This document shows, piece after piece, positions 18,384 through 26,585 of a stretch of DNA of 64,000 nucleotides (its first letter is position 1; each line of letters starts with the position of its first letter). The stretch lies in contig CAJTTT010000008.1 of the NCBI GenBank assembly GCA_910579285.1, positions 55,870-119,869 of the forward strand, written 5' to 3'. A program made the translations under genes and the position numbers. The notes below the pieces were generated by a model, which saw nothing but the letters and a program-made list of their open reading frames with translations, did no database searches and was not told where the DNA came from. Source of the DNA: an uncultured Lachnospiraceae bacterium. Lineage in GTDB: Bacteria > Bacillota > Clostridia > Lachnospirales > Lachnospiraceae.

Positions 18384-18881
18384 TTATGCCGTCCATTCTA
18401 TCGTTCCGCAGGCGATCTTGTCACCGGCATTTCCGGCCGGCTGGGAAGTGAAATCATCCGGCTTTTCATGGATAATTACAGATCTTCCAATGATTTCCTG
18501 AATGGTGTACCGCTTATCATAAAAGACACTGAATGCGTATCCCTGATTGCCGAGAAGCGGCGGCATGTCGCCGGCATGGTCGGGATGTAACGCATTTTGC
18601 GGGTTATAGTGCAGTCCCGTGTGGCTGAAATGATCGCTGCAGTCCCCCGAATCATGTATATGCATGGCGTAAAAATTGCTGGAACCCGGAAGGTTACTGT
18701 TGGGAAGCCCGAAAATTTCCGCCTCCACCAGAACGCCTCCGTAGGTGGTGTGATAAAATCTGACCGCGCCGCTTAAGCCGGGGTACTGCTCGCTGCCGCT
18801 TACCCACGCAATCGCTCCCGGATGATTGTGGAGTAGAAGCTGTGTGAAAGCGGTTCCCGGTGTGATATCGTAATTGGGCAT
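18384..18881 (-). CDS. Cu/Zn superoxide dismutase-like protein, no signal peptide
   Basis: Protein of 165 residues with a SodC-like core. Copper-site histidines fit MHIHDSG and VIIHEKPDDF; the bridging and zinc ligands fit GLHYNP, ALHPDHAGD (H, H, D). The disulfide cysteines are in DSGDCSDHF and KIACGTIEW. The loop between the second and third zinc histidines is shorter than usual, and the arginine that guides superoxide (R143 in eukaryotic numbering) aligns with lysine. There is no export signal, so it would be cytoplasmic, unusual for SodC. GGGAG precedes ATG 18881. Whether it binds copper or dismutates superoxide is open. Confidence 0.8.
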   Translation of the reverse strand: MPNYDITPGTAFTQLLLHNHPGAIAWVSGSEQYPGLSGAVRFYHTTYGGVLVEAEIFGLPNSNLPGSSNFYAMHIHDSGDCSDHFSHTGLHYNPQNALHPDHAGDMPPLLGNQGYAFSVFYDKRYTIQEIIGRSVIIHEKPDDFTSQPAGNAGDKIACGTIEWTA

Positions 18882-18944
18882 AGAAAAACTCCCGTGTGTT
18901 TTAGAGTTATTCTATGACGCTTTTGCGAAGTGGTGCATCCGCAG

Positions 18945-19457
18945 TCATTCAGACTGCTTCCCAAGCAGAAATTCCGTTCCGCCCACAACCCGGTCCGATA
19001 TCAGCAGAAGCTTACTCTTTAAAAACGGTGTGAGCGCTTCCCTGGCCGCCTGCATGTCCGCCGCCTCATTGTTCCCATCCGTAAATACAAGCGCCACCTT
19101 ACTTCTGGCATGGAATTTCTTCAGATAGGCAAACAAATCTTCATACCGCTTTTTCTGCGGACTGCAGCGGTACGTCTGAAATGCGGCTCCTGTCAGCAGC
19201 ATAGCCATCGGCGTCACACTGGATGCCATCTCCTGCCCCCAGAACACCAGGTTCAGCCGCACGTTTCTAAAAATCTCATTGCTCCGTTTCAGCGCCCTGA
19301 CCACCGAAGCCACCGGCTCCCGGAAATCCGCCTGCTCCAGCGACATGTCTATCACAATCGTCATTTCCAGGTTTCCGCCGCGATAATTCCCCGGCACATG
19401 CAGAATCGCATCTACCCTCTTTGCAATCTGTAATGCGCCTATCTCTGTGATTTGCAT
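18945..19457 (-). CDS. VWA-like domain protein of unknown function
   Basis: Protein of 170 residues I do not recognise as a named family. It reads like a small von Willebrand factor A fold: a first strand ending in an aspartate (TIVIDMSLEQ), alternating helices and strands, and a second strand ending ALVFTDGNN, which fits the TDG part of a metal-ion-dependent adhesion site. It has no signal peptide or membrane segment. GGGAGGTTGAGC precedes ATG 19457. It lies 63 bases upstream of the SodC-like gene on the same strand and may be cotranscribed. Confidence 0.65.
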   Translation of the reverse strand: MQITEIGALQIAKRVDAILHVPGNYRGGNLEMTIVIDMSLEQADFREPVASVVRALKRSNEIFRNVRLNLVFWGQEMASSVTPMAMLLTGAAFQTYRCSPQKKRYEDLFAYLKKFHARSKVALVFTDGNNEAADMQAAREALTPFLKSKLLLISDRVVGGTEFLLGKQSE

Positions 19458-19604
19458 ATATGCTCAACCTCCCTGTCAGCGCGGACTGTCTTCCAGACCG
19501 ATCACATATGACACGTTTTTTCACATTTCGACATATATTATAGTAACAGAAAACCCACTTGCGAACCCGAAAAGCCTTTGCAAGCAATGGAGCAAGGAGC
19601 AGAA

Positions 19605-20483
19605 ATGTCCAAAGAAGCGGAATGGGACGACCGATTTAAGATCGGCGTCGATTCCATCGACAAAGCACACCGAAAGCTTTTTTCTATCGTACACAAACTA
19701 ATCGGCCTGAGCAAAGATAAAAGCAGCGGACAATGGGCCTGTGCCGAAGGAATCAAATACTTTAAAAACTATGCCGTAAAACACTTCGCAGACGAAGAAG
19801 CCTACATGCAGTCAATCGGCTACGAAGGGTATGAAATACACAAACGCCTGCATGATGACCTGCGTTATAAAACACTGCCGGCCCTCGAAAAAGATCTCAG
19901 GGAATCCGGCTATTCCGAGGAATCTATCCAGCATTTTATCGGTATCTGTGTGGGGTGGCTCACCGCCCATATTATCATTGAGGACCGCGCCATCGCCGGT
20001 CTTATTTCAAACAAATGGAAAACGGATCATATGGGTGCAGACATGGACGCGCTGGAAAATGCCCTGTCAGGCACTATACACGAAATCTTCCAGCTGCCGA
20101 CAGAAATCGTCAGCGAACATTACAGCGGGGAAAATTTCGGCAAAAGCATGATTATCCGGCTGACTTACCATTCCATAGACCATGAGGAGGTACAGATTTT
20201 TATGGCGCTGGAAGAGTGCCTCGTCCTGCGGGCCGTAAGTTCCATTCTGAACATTCCTTTGAGTAAATTGGATCAACTTGTCATGGCCATCGGAAAGGAA
20301 CTTGCCATCCAGATCTCGAAGCAGGTTGCCATACGCTGTGATCTTGCTTTACAGTATCATCTGGAAAACAGTCACTTTATGACCCCCGAACAGTTCCGGC
20401 AGGCATTTTACGCAGGCGCTTTTGATTACAGCCTGCTGTTCAACACCGGGCGCGGCTACTTTGCATTTGTAGTGGGTCTTTAA
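19605..20483 (+). CDS. Hemerythrin domain fused to CheX-like domain
   Basis: Protein of 292 residues. Residues 1-135 are a bacteriohemerythrin with the full set of di-iron ligands: H22, H60, E64, H79, H83, H122 and D127. Residues about 150-292 resemble the CheX/CheC-like fold (alpha-beta-beta with a repeated helix carrying E and N/Q residues), found in CheY-P phosphatases. It is probably a soluble oxygen or NO sensor that feeds into a signalling or chemotaxis output. AAGGAG stands upstream of ATG 19605. The hemerythrin call is firm; the CheX-like call is a pattern judgement. Confidence 0.82.
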   Translation: MSKEAEWDDRFKIGVDSIDKAHRKLFSIVHKLIGLSKDKSSGQWACAEGIKYFKNYAVKHFADEEAYMQSIGYEGYEIHKRLHDDLRYKTLPALEKDLRESGYSEESIQHFIGICVGWLTAHIIIEDRAIAGLISNKWKTDHMGADMDALENALSGTIHEIFQLPTEIVSEHYSGENFGKSMIIRLTYHSIDHEEVQIFMALEECLVLRAVSSILNIPLSKLDQLVMAIGKELAIQISKQVAIRCDLALQYHLENSHFMTPEQFRQAFYAGAFDYSLLFNTGRGYFAFVVGL

Positions 20484-20509
20484 AACCGCCTGCTTTCCAC
20501 CCTTTTCTC

Positions 20510-23080
20510 CTATCGCTTTCTTTTTCCGGCAATATACAGGATTCCCGTCGCAGTCACCGCCAGGGCCAAAAAAACAATCACGATCCCGGCTGCGTTTCTC
20601 AGACGCCGGTCATCGGGGTTCTTCTCCACGACTGCAGGGATCTCACTGCTCTCCGGCTGCCAGTCAATATAGGCAATCGCATAGGGGGAAAATCTGTCGG
20701 TTGAAAAAGTAATCGTATCCGGGTTGTTGTCCTCATCCGCAAGCTGGGCAAACTCCTGCCCGCCATCCGCCTTCGTGTGCAGCCTTAAGATATAAAATTT
20801 CCGATTTTCCACCTTCAGGTGATCCGGCACATTGATTACCACTTTCAGAGGCTCCGGCAGCTCGGAAACCATCTGCGTGTCATTGTTCTTCGATACCATG
20901 AGAAACACCTCGAAATACTGCCCAATGTTCATGCCTGGCAGTTTTTTCTCCGCGAACGCCTTCTGCACCTGCGGCGTCTCTTCCCCGTTAGCGTCCTCAA
21001 TATGCAGATTAATGGAGACCGGCACATCGCCCTGCAGCATCTCCATCTTTTCCTCCGCGCTGAGCAGATGCTCCAGCACAATCTCAAAATTGGGAACGCC
21101 GGAATTTTCATAGAAACTGCTGTAAGAGGTCTCCTGCTCCGTGTCCGCAAAGTCATTCTGGATCGTCACCTGCAGATCGCCGGTTTCCAGCGCGCCCTTC
21201 ATCAGTTCGACCTCATCGCTTTCCGCAATCCGCTTCTGCGCCTCCTGTACGGAAATATTCAGATACTGCAGCGTACCCGTCAGCCGGTTCATTTCCACCG
21301 CCTGAATCTGATCGTCCGTTTCCTCCTCTTCACGGTCGGGCGCATCCGCACTGCCTGCCGGATCTTTCTCCGGCTTCTCAGGAGCATGGTTTCCCGCCGC
21401 AGAGCCGCCGTTTTTATCCTTTTCTGGTATCGGCGCAAAATCTGCGGAAATGGTATGGTTTTCCCCTACCTGCGCGAAGTTGTAAGAGGCCGTCGCTCCT
21501 ATCGCCTTGCCGTCTATGTATACATTCTTAATCAGATATCCGCTTTTGGGCGTGATGGTGTACAGAATCCATGCCCCCTCCGCCACCGTGGTTTTTCCTT
21601 CCGGCGTGATTGTCCCGTTGGCTAAAGCCGCCGCCGTGATGGTGTAAGATTTCGCCTGTTCCTTCTCGAATGCCGCCGAGAGGCACATATCCCTCGAAAG
21701 ATTCTTCACGATATATTCCTGTTCCGTGCTGATGGTCGTTCCGTTCTCCGTCCATCCGGCAAACCGATAACCGCGCACAGGCGCCGCCTTGATCCTGACA
21801 TCACTTCCCTTCTGGTAAGTTCCCTGCCCGGACAGCGTTCCTGTATTTGCCGGGGAACAGGTGAGGGAAAGGCTGAATTTATTCTGGGAAAACATGGCGG
21901 TAAAGCTCCTGGAATCCGTGACATGGTTTAGCTGCATCTTACTGTCCTTGCTGACAATATTGTCATTTTCCATCCAGCCGTCAAACTGGTAACCGTCCTT
22001 AGGCGACGCCTCCAGCGTTATGCTCTCTCCGTATCCTACGGTTTTACTCTCGGTTGCCGTTCCGCCGTTGCTGTTATTTACAGATACGCTGATCCGGCAG
22101 TTGACCGGCTTAAACCGGGCTTCATATTCGGCGTCTCCCCTTATATTATCCACTACATACTGGGAATTTCCCGAGACCCTGTCGCTGCCCCGGTACCACC
22201 CGTCAAAGACAAACCCGTTGTTTGGCGCTGCGGAGATCACCGCATATCCGCCTTCCTTTACCGCCCCGCTCCCGTACACAGCGCCGCCGTTCTCGGGTGA
22301 GGCTTTCAGCCGGATAAAATAGCTGGACGCCTGGAGGGAAACCAGCGCCGAGGCGCTGTATCTGCTGTCCTGTCTGGAAACCGCCTTCACTACAAGAGCC
22401 GGAGCCGACTCATCGGACGCCACATTCAAAACGCCGTTGTCATCCATAAAGGTATTCCGGCTTTTCTGCCCGGATACACTCCAAGCCACCTCTTTGCTGT
22501 AATCGTTTTCCCCGGATACAGACGCGGTAAAATTACAGGTTTTCCCCTTAGAAACCACCACCGTTCCGGGAGAAATACTGATTGAGGTTATCACAGGCGC
22601 AGCCGGAGCCGGTTTTGTAATTTCCATCGAAACCGTGACCTGAATACCTCTCTCGAAATAGGCATCCGCCTTATCCCCAAACAAAAGGAACGCATTGTAA
22701 ATCCCGGGTTCTAAGGAAGTATTCGGTTCAAGCGTAAAAATACAGGATTCACCGGGAGCCAGCAAATCTGTTTCCGGCGCATCCACAGCAATCGAGTCGT
22801 GGTAATCGGCCTCCCTCCACTGAAGAGTAATATCCTCTGTGCCCTGGTTGGACAGTACGATGTCCTGCCCAAGCGCTGTGATTCCCTGTTCCAGTGCGCC
22901 GAAACTGATCTGCGTTTTATCCACGCCCAAAACATAGGGATCGTTTTCTGCCGCCGTCCCGCTTTCCGTCTGGTAAGCGCCAAAGCCAGTCTCCGCGGCA
23001 TGGCATGGCAGAGTGTTGGAGAAAAGTGTCTGTATCAGCAACGTAAAAATTCCTGCATAAAATATCACTCTTTTTCTCAT
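20510..23080 (-). CDS. Cell-surface protein with InlB-type repeats and C-terminal anchor
   Basis: Surface protein of 856 residues. It has a signal peptide (residues 1-29, ending CHAAE), an Ig-like region (about 30-240), then four tandem InlB-B/Flg_new-type repeats of about 70 residues (roughly 250-540) marked by GYxFDGW-like cores. An acidic Pro/Asp/Glu-rich linker (about 545-590), a further globular domain and a C-terminal membrane helix with a KRKR stop follow. ATG 23080 is chosen for GAGGTGG upstream. It lies 53 bases after the RsgI-like gene and is probably part of the same sigma-factor operon, so its synthesis may respond to an envelope or substrate signal. Confidence 0.85.
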   Translation of the reverse strand: MRKRVIFYAGIFTLLIQTLFSNTLPCHAAETGFGAYQTESGTAAENDPYVLGVDKTQISFGALEQGITALGQDIVLSNQGTEDITLQWREADYHDSIAVDAPETDLLAPGESCIFTLEPNTSLEPGIYNAFLLFGDKADAYFERGIQVTVSMEITKPAPAAPVITSISISPGTVVVSKGKTCNFTASVSGENDYSKEVAWSVSGQKSRNTFMDDNGVLNVASDESAPALVVKAVSRQDSRYSASALVSLQASSYFIRLKASPENGGAVYGSGAVKEGGYAVISAAPNNGFVFDGWYRGSDRVSGNSQYVVDNIRGDAEYEARFKPVNCRISVSVNNSNGGTATESKTVGYGESITLEASPKDGYQFDGWMENDNIVSKDSKMQLNHVTDSRSFTAMFSQNKFSLSLTCSPANTGTLSGQGTYQKGSDVRIKAAPVRGYRFAGWTENGTTISTEQEYIVKNLSRDMCLSAAFEKEQAKSYTITAAALANGTITPEGKTTVAEGAWILYTITPKSGYLIKNVYIDGKAIGATASYNFAQVGENHTISADFAPIPEKDKNGGSAAGNHAPEKPEKDPAGSADAPDREEEETDDQIQAVEMNRLTGTLQYLNISVQEAQKRIAESDEVELMKGALETGDLQVTIQNDFADTEQETSYSSFYENSGVPNFEIVLEHLLSAEEKMEMLQGDVPVSINLHIEDANGEETPQVQKAFAEKKLPGMNIGQYFEVFLMVSKNNDTQMVSELPEPLKVVINVPDHLKVENRKFYILRLHTKADGGQEFAQLADEDNNPDTITFSTDRFSPYAIAYIDWQPESSEIPAVVEKNPDDRRLRNAAGIVIVFLALAVTATGILYIAGKRKR

Positions 23081-23133
23081 TTTCCACCTCATTTCCGCGC
23101 CGGTCAATCTGTATCTGTCAGCCTGCTCCAGAC

Positions 23134-23862
23134 TCAGTTGGCGCAATCATGCCCTCTCTCGTTCTCTCTTCTGTGATGTTCCTTTCCGCTGCCTGTCTGC
23201 CCGCCATGCGTACATGCGTCAATCCGGTCACGCAGCTCGCCCATTGTCATCCCGTGGCAGTCCTCGATTGTAACATTCTCATCATATTCCAAAAGCTCCA
23301 GATAGGTTCTGTATTTTCCAAAGGACATTTCATGCCGGTGCGCCTCCTCCCGGCAGACAGGGTCGCTCGTATATGTCAGGGCTTCATATTGTTCCGCAAG
23401 TCCGCTGGCATGAAGTTCCTCCAGAATCTTATCCGGCCGGTCTGAAATAACCGTAAATACCAGAACCGCATCCTCATCCAGATAACTGTTATATTTATCG
23501 TCATTTATCAGACGGTTGATAGCCTGCATATAAGACACATTCTTGAGAGGCACCTGTTCTATCATTCCTCTGCCGTCATCATTGTACGCTTCGGCGGAAA
23601 CCACCCTCCCAAAACAATTGAGACCAAGTTCGATGGACGGGTTCACGTCAATACTGATATAGGAAACAGGCTTCCTGTATACGGAATACCCTCCTATTCC
23701 GATCAGACAGAACAATACTACTGCAGCCAGTGCAGCCTGCGGCACATAATGTGCCCGGACACGGCTTTTCTTCTGCCGCTGTTCGTTCAGGTACTGTAAT
23801 GTATTCTGTTTCAGTTCTTCTGTTGCCTGTATCTTTTCCAGGCTTTCCCGAATCGGATTCAT
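23134..23862 (-). CDS. RsgI-like membrane anti-sigma factor
   Basis: Single-pass protein of 242 residues: a cytoplasmic N-terminus of about 40 residues, a membrane helix (about 45-63), then an extracellular domain starting YISIDVNPSIELGLNCFGRV, the hallmark of RsgI-type anti-sigma factors. In that family an Asn-Pro bond in this region self-cleaves, which primes regulated proteolysis. Unlike clostridial RsgI proteins it has no C-terminal carbohydrate-binding sensor. I start it at ATG 23862, which overlaps the sigma gene stop (ATGA); ATG 23868 is the alternative. It probably holds the ECF sigma factor inactive at the membrane. Confidence 0.85.
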   Translation of the reverse strand: MNPIRESLEKIQATEELKQNTLQYLNEQRQKKSRVRAHYVPQAALAAVVLFCLIGIGGYSVYRKPVSYISIDVNPSIELGLNCFGRVVSAEAYNDDGRGMIEQVPLKNVSYMQAINRLINDDKYNSYLDEDAVLVFTVISDRPDKILEELHASGLAEQYEALTYTSDPVCREEAHRHEMSFGKYRTYLELLEYDENVTIEDCHGMTMGELRDRIDACTHGGQTGSGKEHHRRENERGHDCAN

Positions 23863-24338
23863 GCCCATTCACCCCCCAGCTTCACCCTCAGCAAAGCTTT
23901 CGCCCTGGCAAGCCATGTGTATATCGTATTTTCCTTCCGGCCAAGTATTCCCGCAATCTCAGTGGCCGAATATCCTTCATAGTAATAAAGATAAATGACA
24001 CTCCGATATTTTTCGGGAAGCTTCAGCACCACTTCCAGAACCCCTTCATCCTTGTCATCAAGCGCCTCGCGCTCCTCTGCAATGACATCCAGCGGCACCC
24101 ACTTCCTCCGCGAAAAATATCTGAGCATATCCTTACAAGCGTTGATGGTGACCCTCGCAAACCACGCTTTCTCATGCTCGCTGCTCTCAAAAACCCCTTC
24201 ATAGAGCATATATTTCATGTAAACGTTCTGAAACACATCCTCTGTATCATAACCGTTTTTCAAATGTAAAAAACATATTCTCCGCACCATGTCCGCATAG
24301 GCTTCCAGTGCAGCGTTAATCTCTTCCGCGCTTTTCAA
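23859..24338 (-). CDS. ECF-type RNA polymerase sigma factor
   Basis: Sigma factor of 159 residues. Region 2 is seen in DTEDVFQNVYMKY and AWFARVTINACKDMLR, and region 4 in LPEKYRSVIYLYYYEGYSATEIAGILGRKENTIYTWLARAK. TTG 24338 is chosen as the start because AAGGAG stands eight bases upstream; an ATG further up would run into a terminator. Its stop overlaps the start of the RsgI-like anti-sigma gene, and a surface protein gene follows. ECF and SigI-like factors both pair with RsgI-type proteins; the length favours ECF. Targets probably include its own operon. Confidence 0.9.
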   Translation of the reverse strand: MKSAEEINAALEAYADMVRRICFLHLKNGYDTEDVFQNVYMKYMLYEGVFESSEHEKAWFARVTINACKDMLRYFSRRKWVPLDVIAEEREALDDKDEGVLEVVLKLPEKYRSVIYLYYYEGYSATEIAGILGRKENTIYTWLARAKALLRVKLGGEWA

Positions 24339-24393
24339 GGCTGTTCTCCTTCTGTTCCCAGCCGGGCTGGGAAAGATTTTCCCACACACATAC

Positions 24394-24422
24394 AAAACCC
24401 CGCTGGTCTGCAGCGGGGTTTT
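24394..24422. terminator. Rho-independent terminator between His-rich and sigma genes
   Basis: AAAACCCCGCTG pairs perfectly with CAGCGGGGTTTT around a 5-base loop. On the minus strand it ends the His-rich gene transcript, which separates that gene from the sigma operon. Confidence 0.85.
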
Positions 24423-24433
24423 ATATTTTTCCC

Positions 24434-24727
24434 TTAGTGGTGGCCGGAATGATGGCCGGAACTGCCGTGGTGGCTGGAACTGCTGTTATGACTGGGTTCT
24501 TCATGGTGATAGCTATTATAATCATCATGGTACTCTTCGTGATAATAGCCATCATAGTATCCCCCATCATAAGATGCATCGTAGCCGCCGCACCAGATCA
24601 TGGCTCCCGTTTCATAGTCGTAATAGTAGCTGCCGCCTTCCTCTGCCGATGCCACCATCGTTGTACCGCCAACCATGAACGCTGCCGCCGCCATCGTCAC
24701 CGCAAACTTTGCCAATTTCCTTTTCAT
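24434..24727 (-). CDS. Secreted His/Tyr/Gly-rich small protein
   Basis: Protein of 97 residues with a clear signal peptide (KRKLAKFAV..., cleaved near VASAEE). The mature part of about 70 residues is low complexity: Gly/Tyr/Asp-rich, then a tail very rich in histidine and serine (contains HHGSSGHHSGHH). It has one cysteine. ATG 24727 is preferred over the ATG two codons earlier because GGAGG is then eight bases away. The composition suggests metal binding at the cell surface, but this is only inference. It lies directly upstream of the ECF sigma operon, separated by a terminator. No homologue is recognised. Confidence 0.8.
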   Translation of the reverse strand: MKRKLAKFAVTMAAAAFMVGGTTMVASAEEGGSYYYDYETGAMIWCGGYDASYDGGYYDGYYHEEYHDDYNSYHHEEPSHNSSSSHHGSSGHHSGHH

Positions 24728-24931
24728 ACCCATCTACCTCCGCTTACTTATTTCTCAATTGTTTGAGTCGTTTCATAAGTAATACGTCTGGCAAAGCCGA
24801 TTCCTTTCACTTTTAGAAAAACTTTTTCACTGCATTCGTTTTTTCAGTCTGCCGCAGTCAGTGCCACAGGCTTCCCTTCCCCGCTCCGCTTCGGTTACTT
24901 TAATTATAGTATAATGCAGATACGGAAATTT

Positions 24932-24965
24932 GAAAAGCAGAGATCCTGTTGAATCTCTGCTTTTC
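24932..24965. terminator. Rho-independent terminator
   Basis: GAAAAGCAGAGAT pairs perfectly with ATCTCTGCTTTTC (13 bp). It stands downstream of the minus-strand lipoprotein gene and ahead of the His-rich gene. Confidence 0.85.
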
Positions 24966-25027
24966 CTTTGTGATCATTTGCACCTGCATCGGATTTCCTA
25001 TGCATTCGTAATTCTTTCCGCGCATGA

Positions 25028-25570
25028 TCAGTTGATTCCTGTTATACAAAGCTCCCCGTCCACAGACTTAAAAATGATGTTTGGCGTCCCATCCCCCATG
25101 ATAACGCCCGCCATCGTTTCCTCCAGCGCAGAAAGATCCACCGCCTTAATAACCTCGCATCTTTCCTCCGTAAACACGGTATCGGCGCCAAGAGCCATAA
25201 AATCTTCCTCACTCTCAACGGCCTCACCTTCTACCGCAAGGGGAAAGGCACACAGCTTCGCGAGACCCTCCATGTCTTTTGCTGCCACCACCAGCTGAAT
25301 CTGCGCCGCAAAATCCGATACATCGCCTTCCGCCGCTTTTTCCCCTAAATCATCATAGCTGTCGTTTTTTTCTTCCGCTTCACGCTCTGCCGCTGCATCA
25401 GCCGCATCCATCCCGCTCTCTGTCTGCACATTTTCTGCCTCACTCTCCGGCTGTACCACATCCACGGCCTTGATATCCACCGCCCCGGTCTCCTCCGGCT
25501 TCTGTGCACCGCAGCCCGCGCATCCTGCAATCAATGTTCCCACAATCAATAACCATTTCCATTTTTTCAC
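25028..25570 (-). CDS. Putative lipoprotein of unknown function
   Basis: Lipoprotein of 180 residues. The signal peptide ends in LIAGCAGC, giving a lipobox cysteine at position 17 or 20. A Glu/Ala/Asp-rich low-complexity linker (about 25-80) leads to a small globular domain (about 85-180) containing ALGADTVFTEE and a C-terminal strand pair, reminiscent of an NTF2-like fold. Start is GTG 25570 with GGAGGAAG upstream. It would sit on the outer face of the membrane. I cannot name the family. Confidence 0.75.
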   Translation of the reverse strand: MKKWKWLLIVGTLIAGCAGCGAQKPEETGAVDIKAVDVVQPESEAENVQTESGMDAADAAAEREAEEKNDSYDDLGEKAAEGDVSDFAAQIQLVVAAKDMEGLAKLCAFPLAVEGEAVESEEDFMALGADTVFTEERCEVIKAVDLSALEETMAGVIMGDGTPNIIFKSVDGELCITGIN

Positions 25571-25738
25571 AATACTTCCTCCTGTCTGTTTCTCTTTTCA
25601 TAAGAATGCAGACCACTTTACAGGTTCTCTGATCTGCTCTTTCTATACTATCCAGCCCCAGTTTTTCCGTCAATTTCACTTCTTCGCATTTTACTGTTAA
25701 TTTTTCGCAATCATCCCTGATTTTCCCTTAAGAATCGG

Positions 25739-25768
25739 TTGATAAATTCTCCCCAGGCTCGATATAAT
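25739..25768 (+). promoter_or_regulatory. Promoter of the LytTR response regulator operon
   Basis: TTGATA (25739-25744) and TATAAT (25763-25768) are 18 bases apart, giving a leader of about 60-65 bases before ATG 25839. CTGTTAA, CGGTTGA and CGGTTAA motifs nearby resemble half-sites of LytTR regulators but are not regularly spaced. Confidence 0.65.
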
Positions 25769-25838
25769 TTATATTAGCATTACAACATTTCGACATGCTT
25801 TTTAAAATACGGTTAAACGGAAAGGAATCAGTCCTATT

Positions 25839-26585
25839 ATGAAAATCACCATCTGTGATGACAGCATCAAAGATCTTCTACATACGGAGAAGCTGTTATT
25901 AAAATATAAATCGCTGCACCCTGACAAAGAGTTTGAACTGGAGAAATTCTCCGATCCCTCCAGACTGTACCAGAAGATTTCAACAGGAAAATTGACAGAT
26001 ATCTATATACTGGATATGTTGATGCCGCGGCGGACCGGGATTGACATAGGCAACCTGATTCGCATGTCCGGCTGTGAAAGTGTGATTATTTATATTACTT
26101 CCTCGGAGGATTATGCCCTGGATGCCTACGGTGTACATGCGGTAAGATATCTCCTTAAGCCCATTGATGAGAACAGGCTGTTTGAAGCGCTGGATTATTC
26201 CTTTTCCTACGCAAAGCTGAGGGTCGATTCCCTCTGTCTGATCAAGACAAAGGACGGTCTTTTGCAGAGACCTTATTCCAAGATCGAGTATGTGGAAAAC
26301 GCAGGCAGGAAGCTGGAAGTGCATATGACGGACGGTGAGATCCTAAAAAGCCTGTTTATCAGAAAATCCTTTGAGGAGGAGACGCAGGAAATCACTGCAC
26401 AGCGAAACTTTCTGCAGATTCACAAATCCTTTCTTGTCAATCTGGACTATGTAAAGCAGCTGACCCCTGACAGCATTATCATGGAATCCGGCATGCGTCT
26501 GCCCGTCAGCCGGGCGAAGGCTGCCACTGTCAAGCGGGAATATCTTCTCTTTGTCTCCGGCAATATCGGTGGAGGAATGACATGA
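25839..26585 (+). CDS. LytTR-type response regulator (AgrA/LytR-like)
   Basis: Response regulator of 248 residues. The receiver domain has acidic D8/D9 and phospho-acceptor D59 (YILDMLMP) with the switch lysine in LLKPID; the C-terminal half is a LytTR DNA-binding domain (about 135-240, with FLQIHKSFLVNLDYV and LPVSRAKA). Its stop overlaps the kinase start by four bases, so the pair is translationally coupled. Such regulators usually control peptide-signalled or virulence-type functions in Firmicutes. The target is unknown. Confidence 0.93.
   Translation: MKITICDDSIKDLLHTEKLLLKYKSLHPDKEFELEKFSDPSRLYQKISTGKLTDIYILDMLMPRRTGIDIGNLIRMSGCESVIIYITSSEDYALDAYGVHAVRYLLKPIDENRLFEALDYSFSYAKLRVDSLCLIKTKDGLLQRPYSKIEYVENAGRKLEVHMTDGEILKSLFIRKSFEEETQEITAQRNFLQIHKSFLVNLDYVKQLTPDSIIMESGMRLPVSRAKAATVKREYLLFVSGNIGGGMT

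Noticed and set aside
24437..24766. 109-codon hydrophobic plus-strand frame
   Set aside because: Mirror of the His-rich secreted protein gene, whose signal peptide and ribosome site are convincing.
25690..25815. LytTR binding-site array
   Set aside because: Three half-site-like GTT motifs exist but at irregular distances (42 and 74 bases), so no array is supported.
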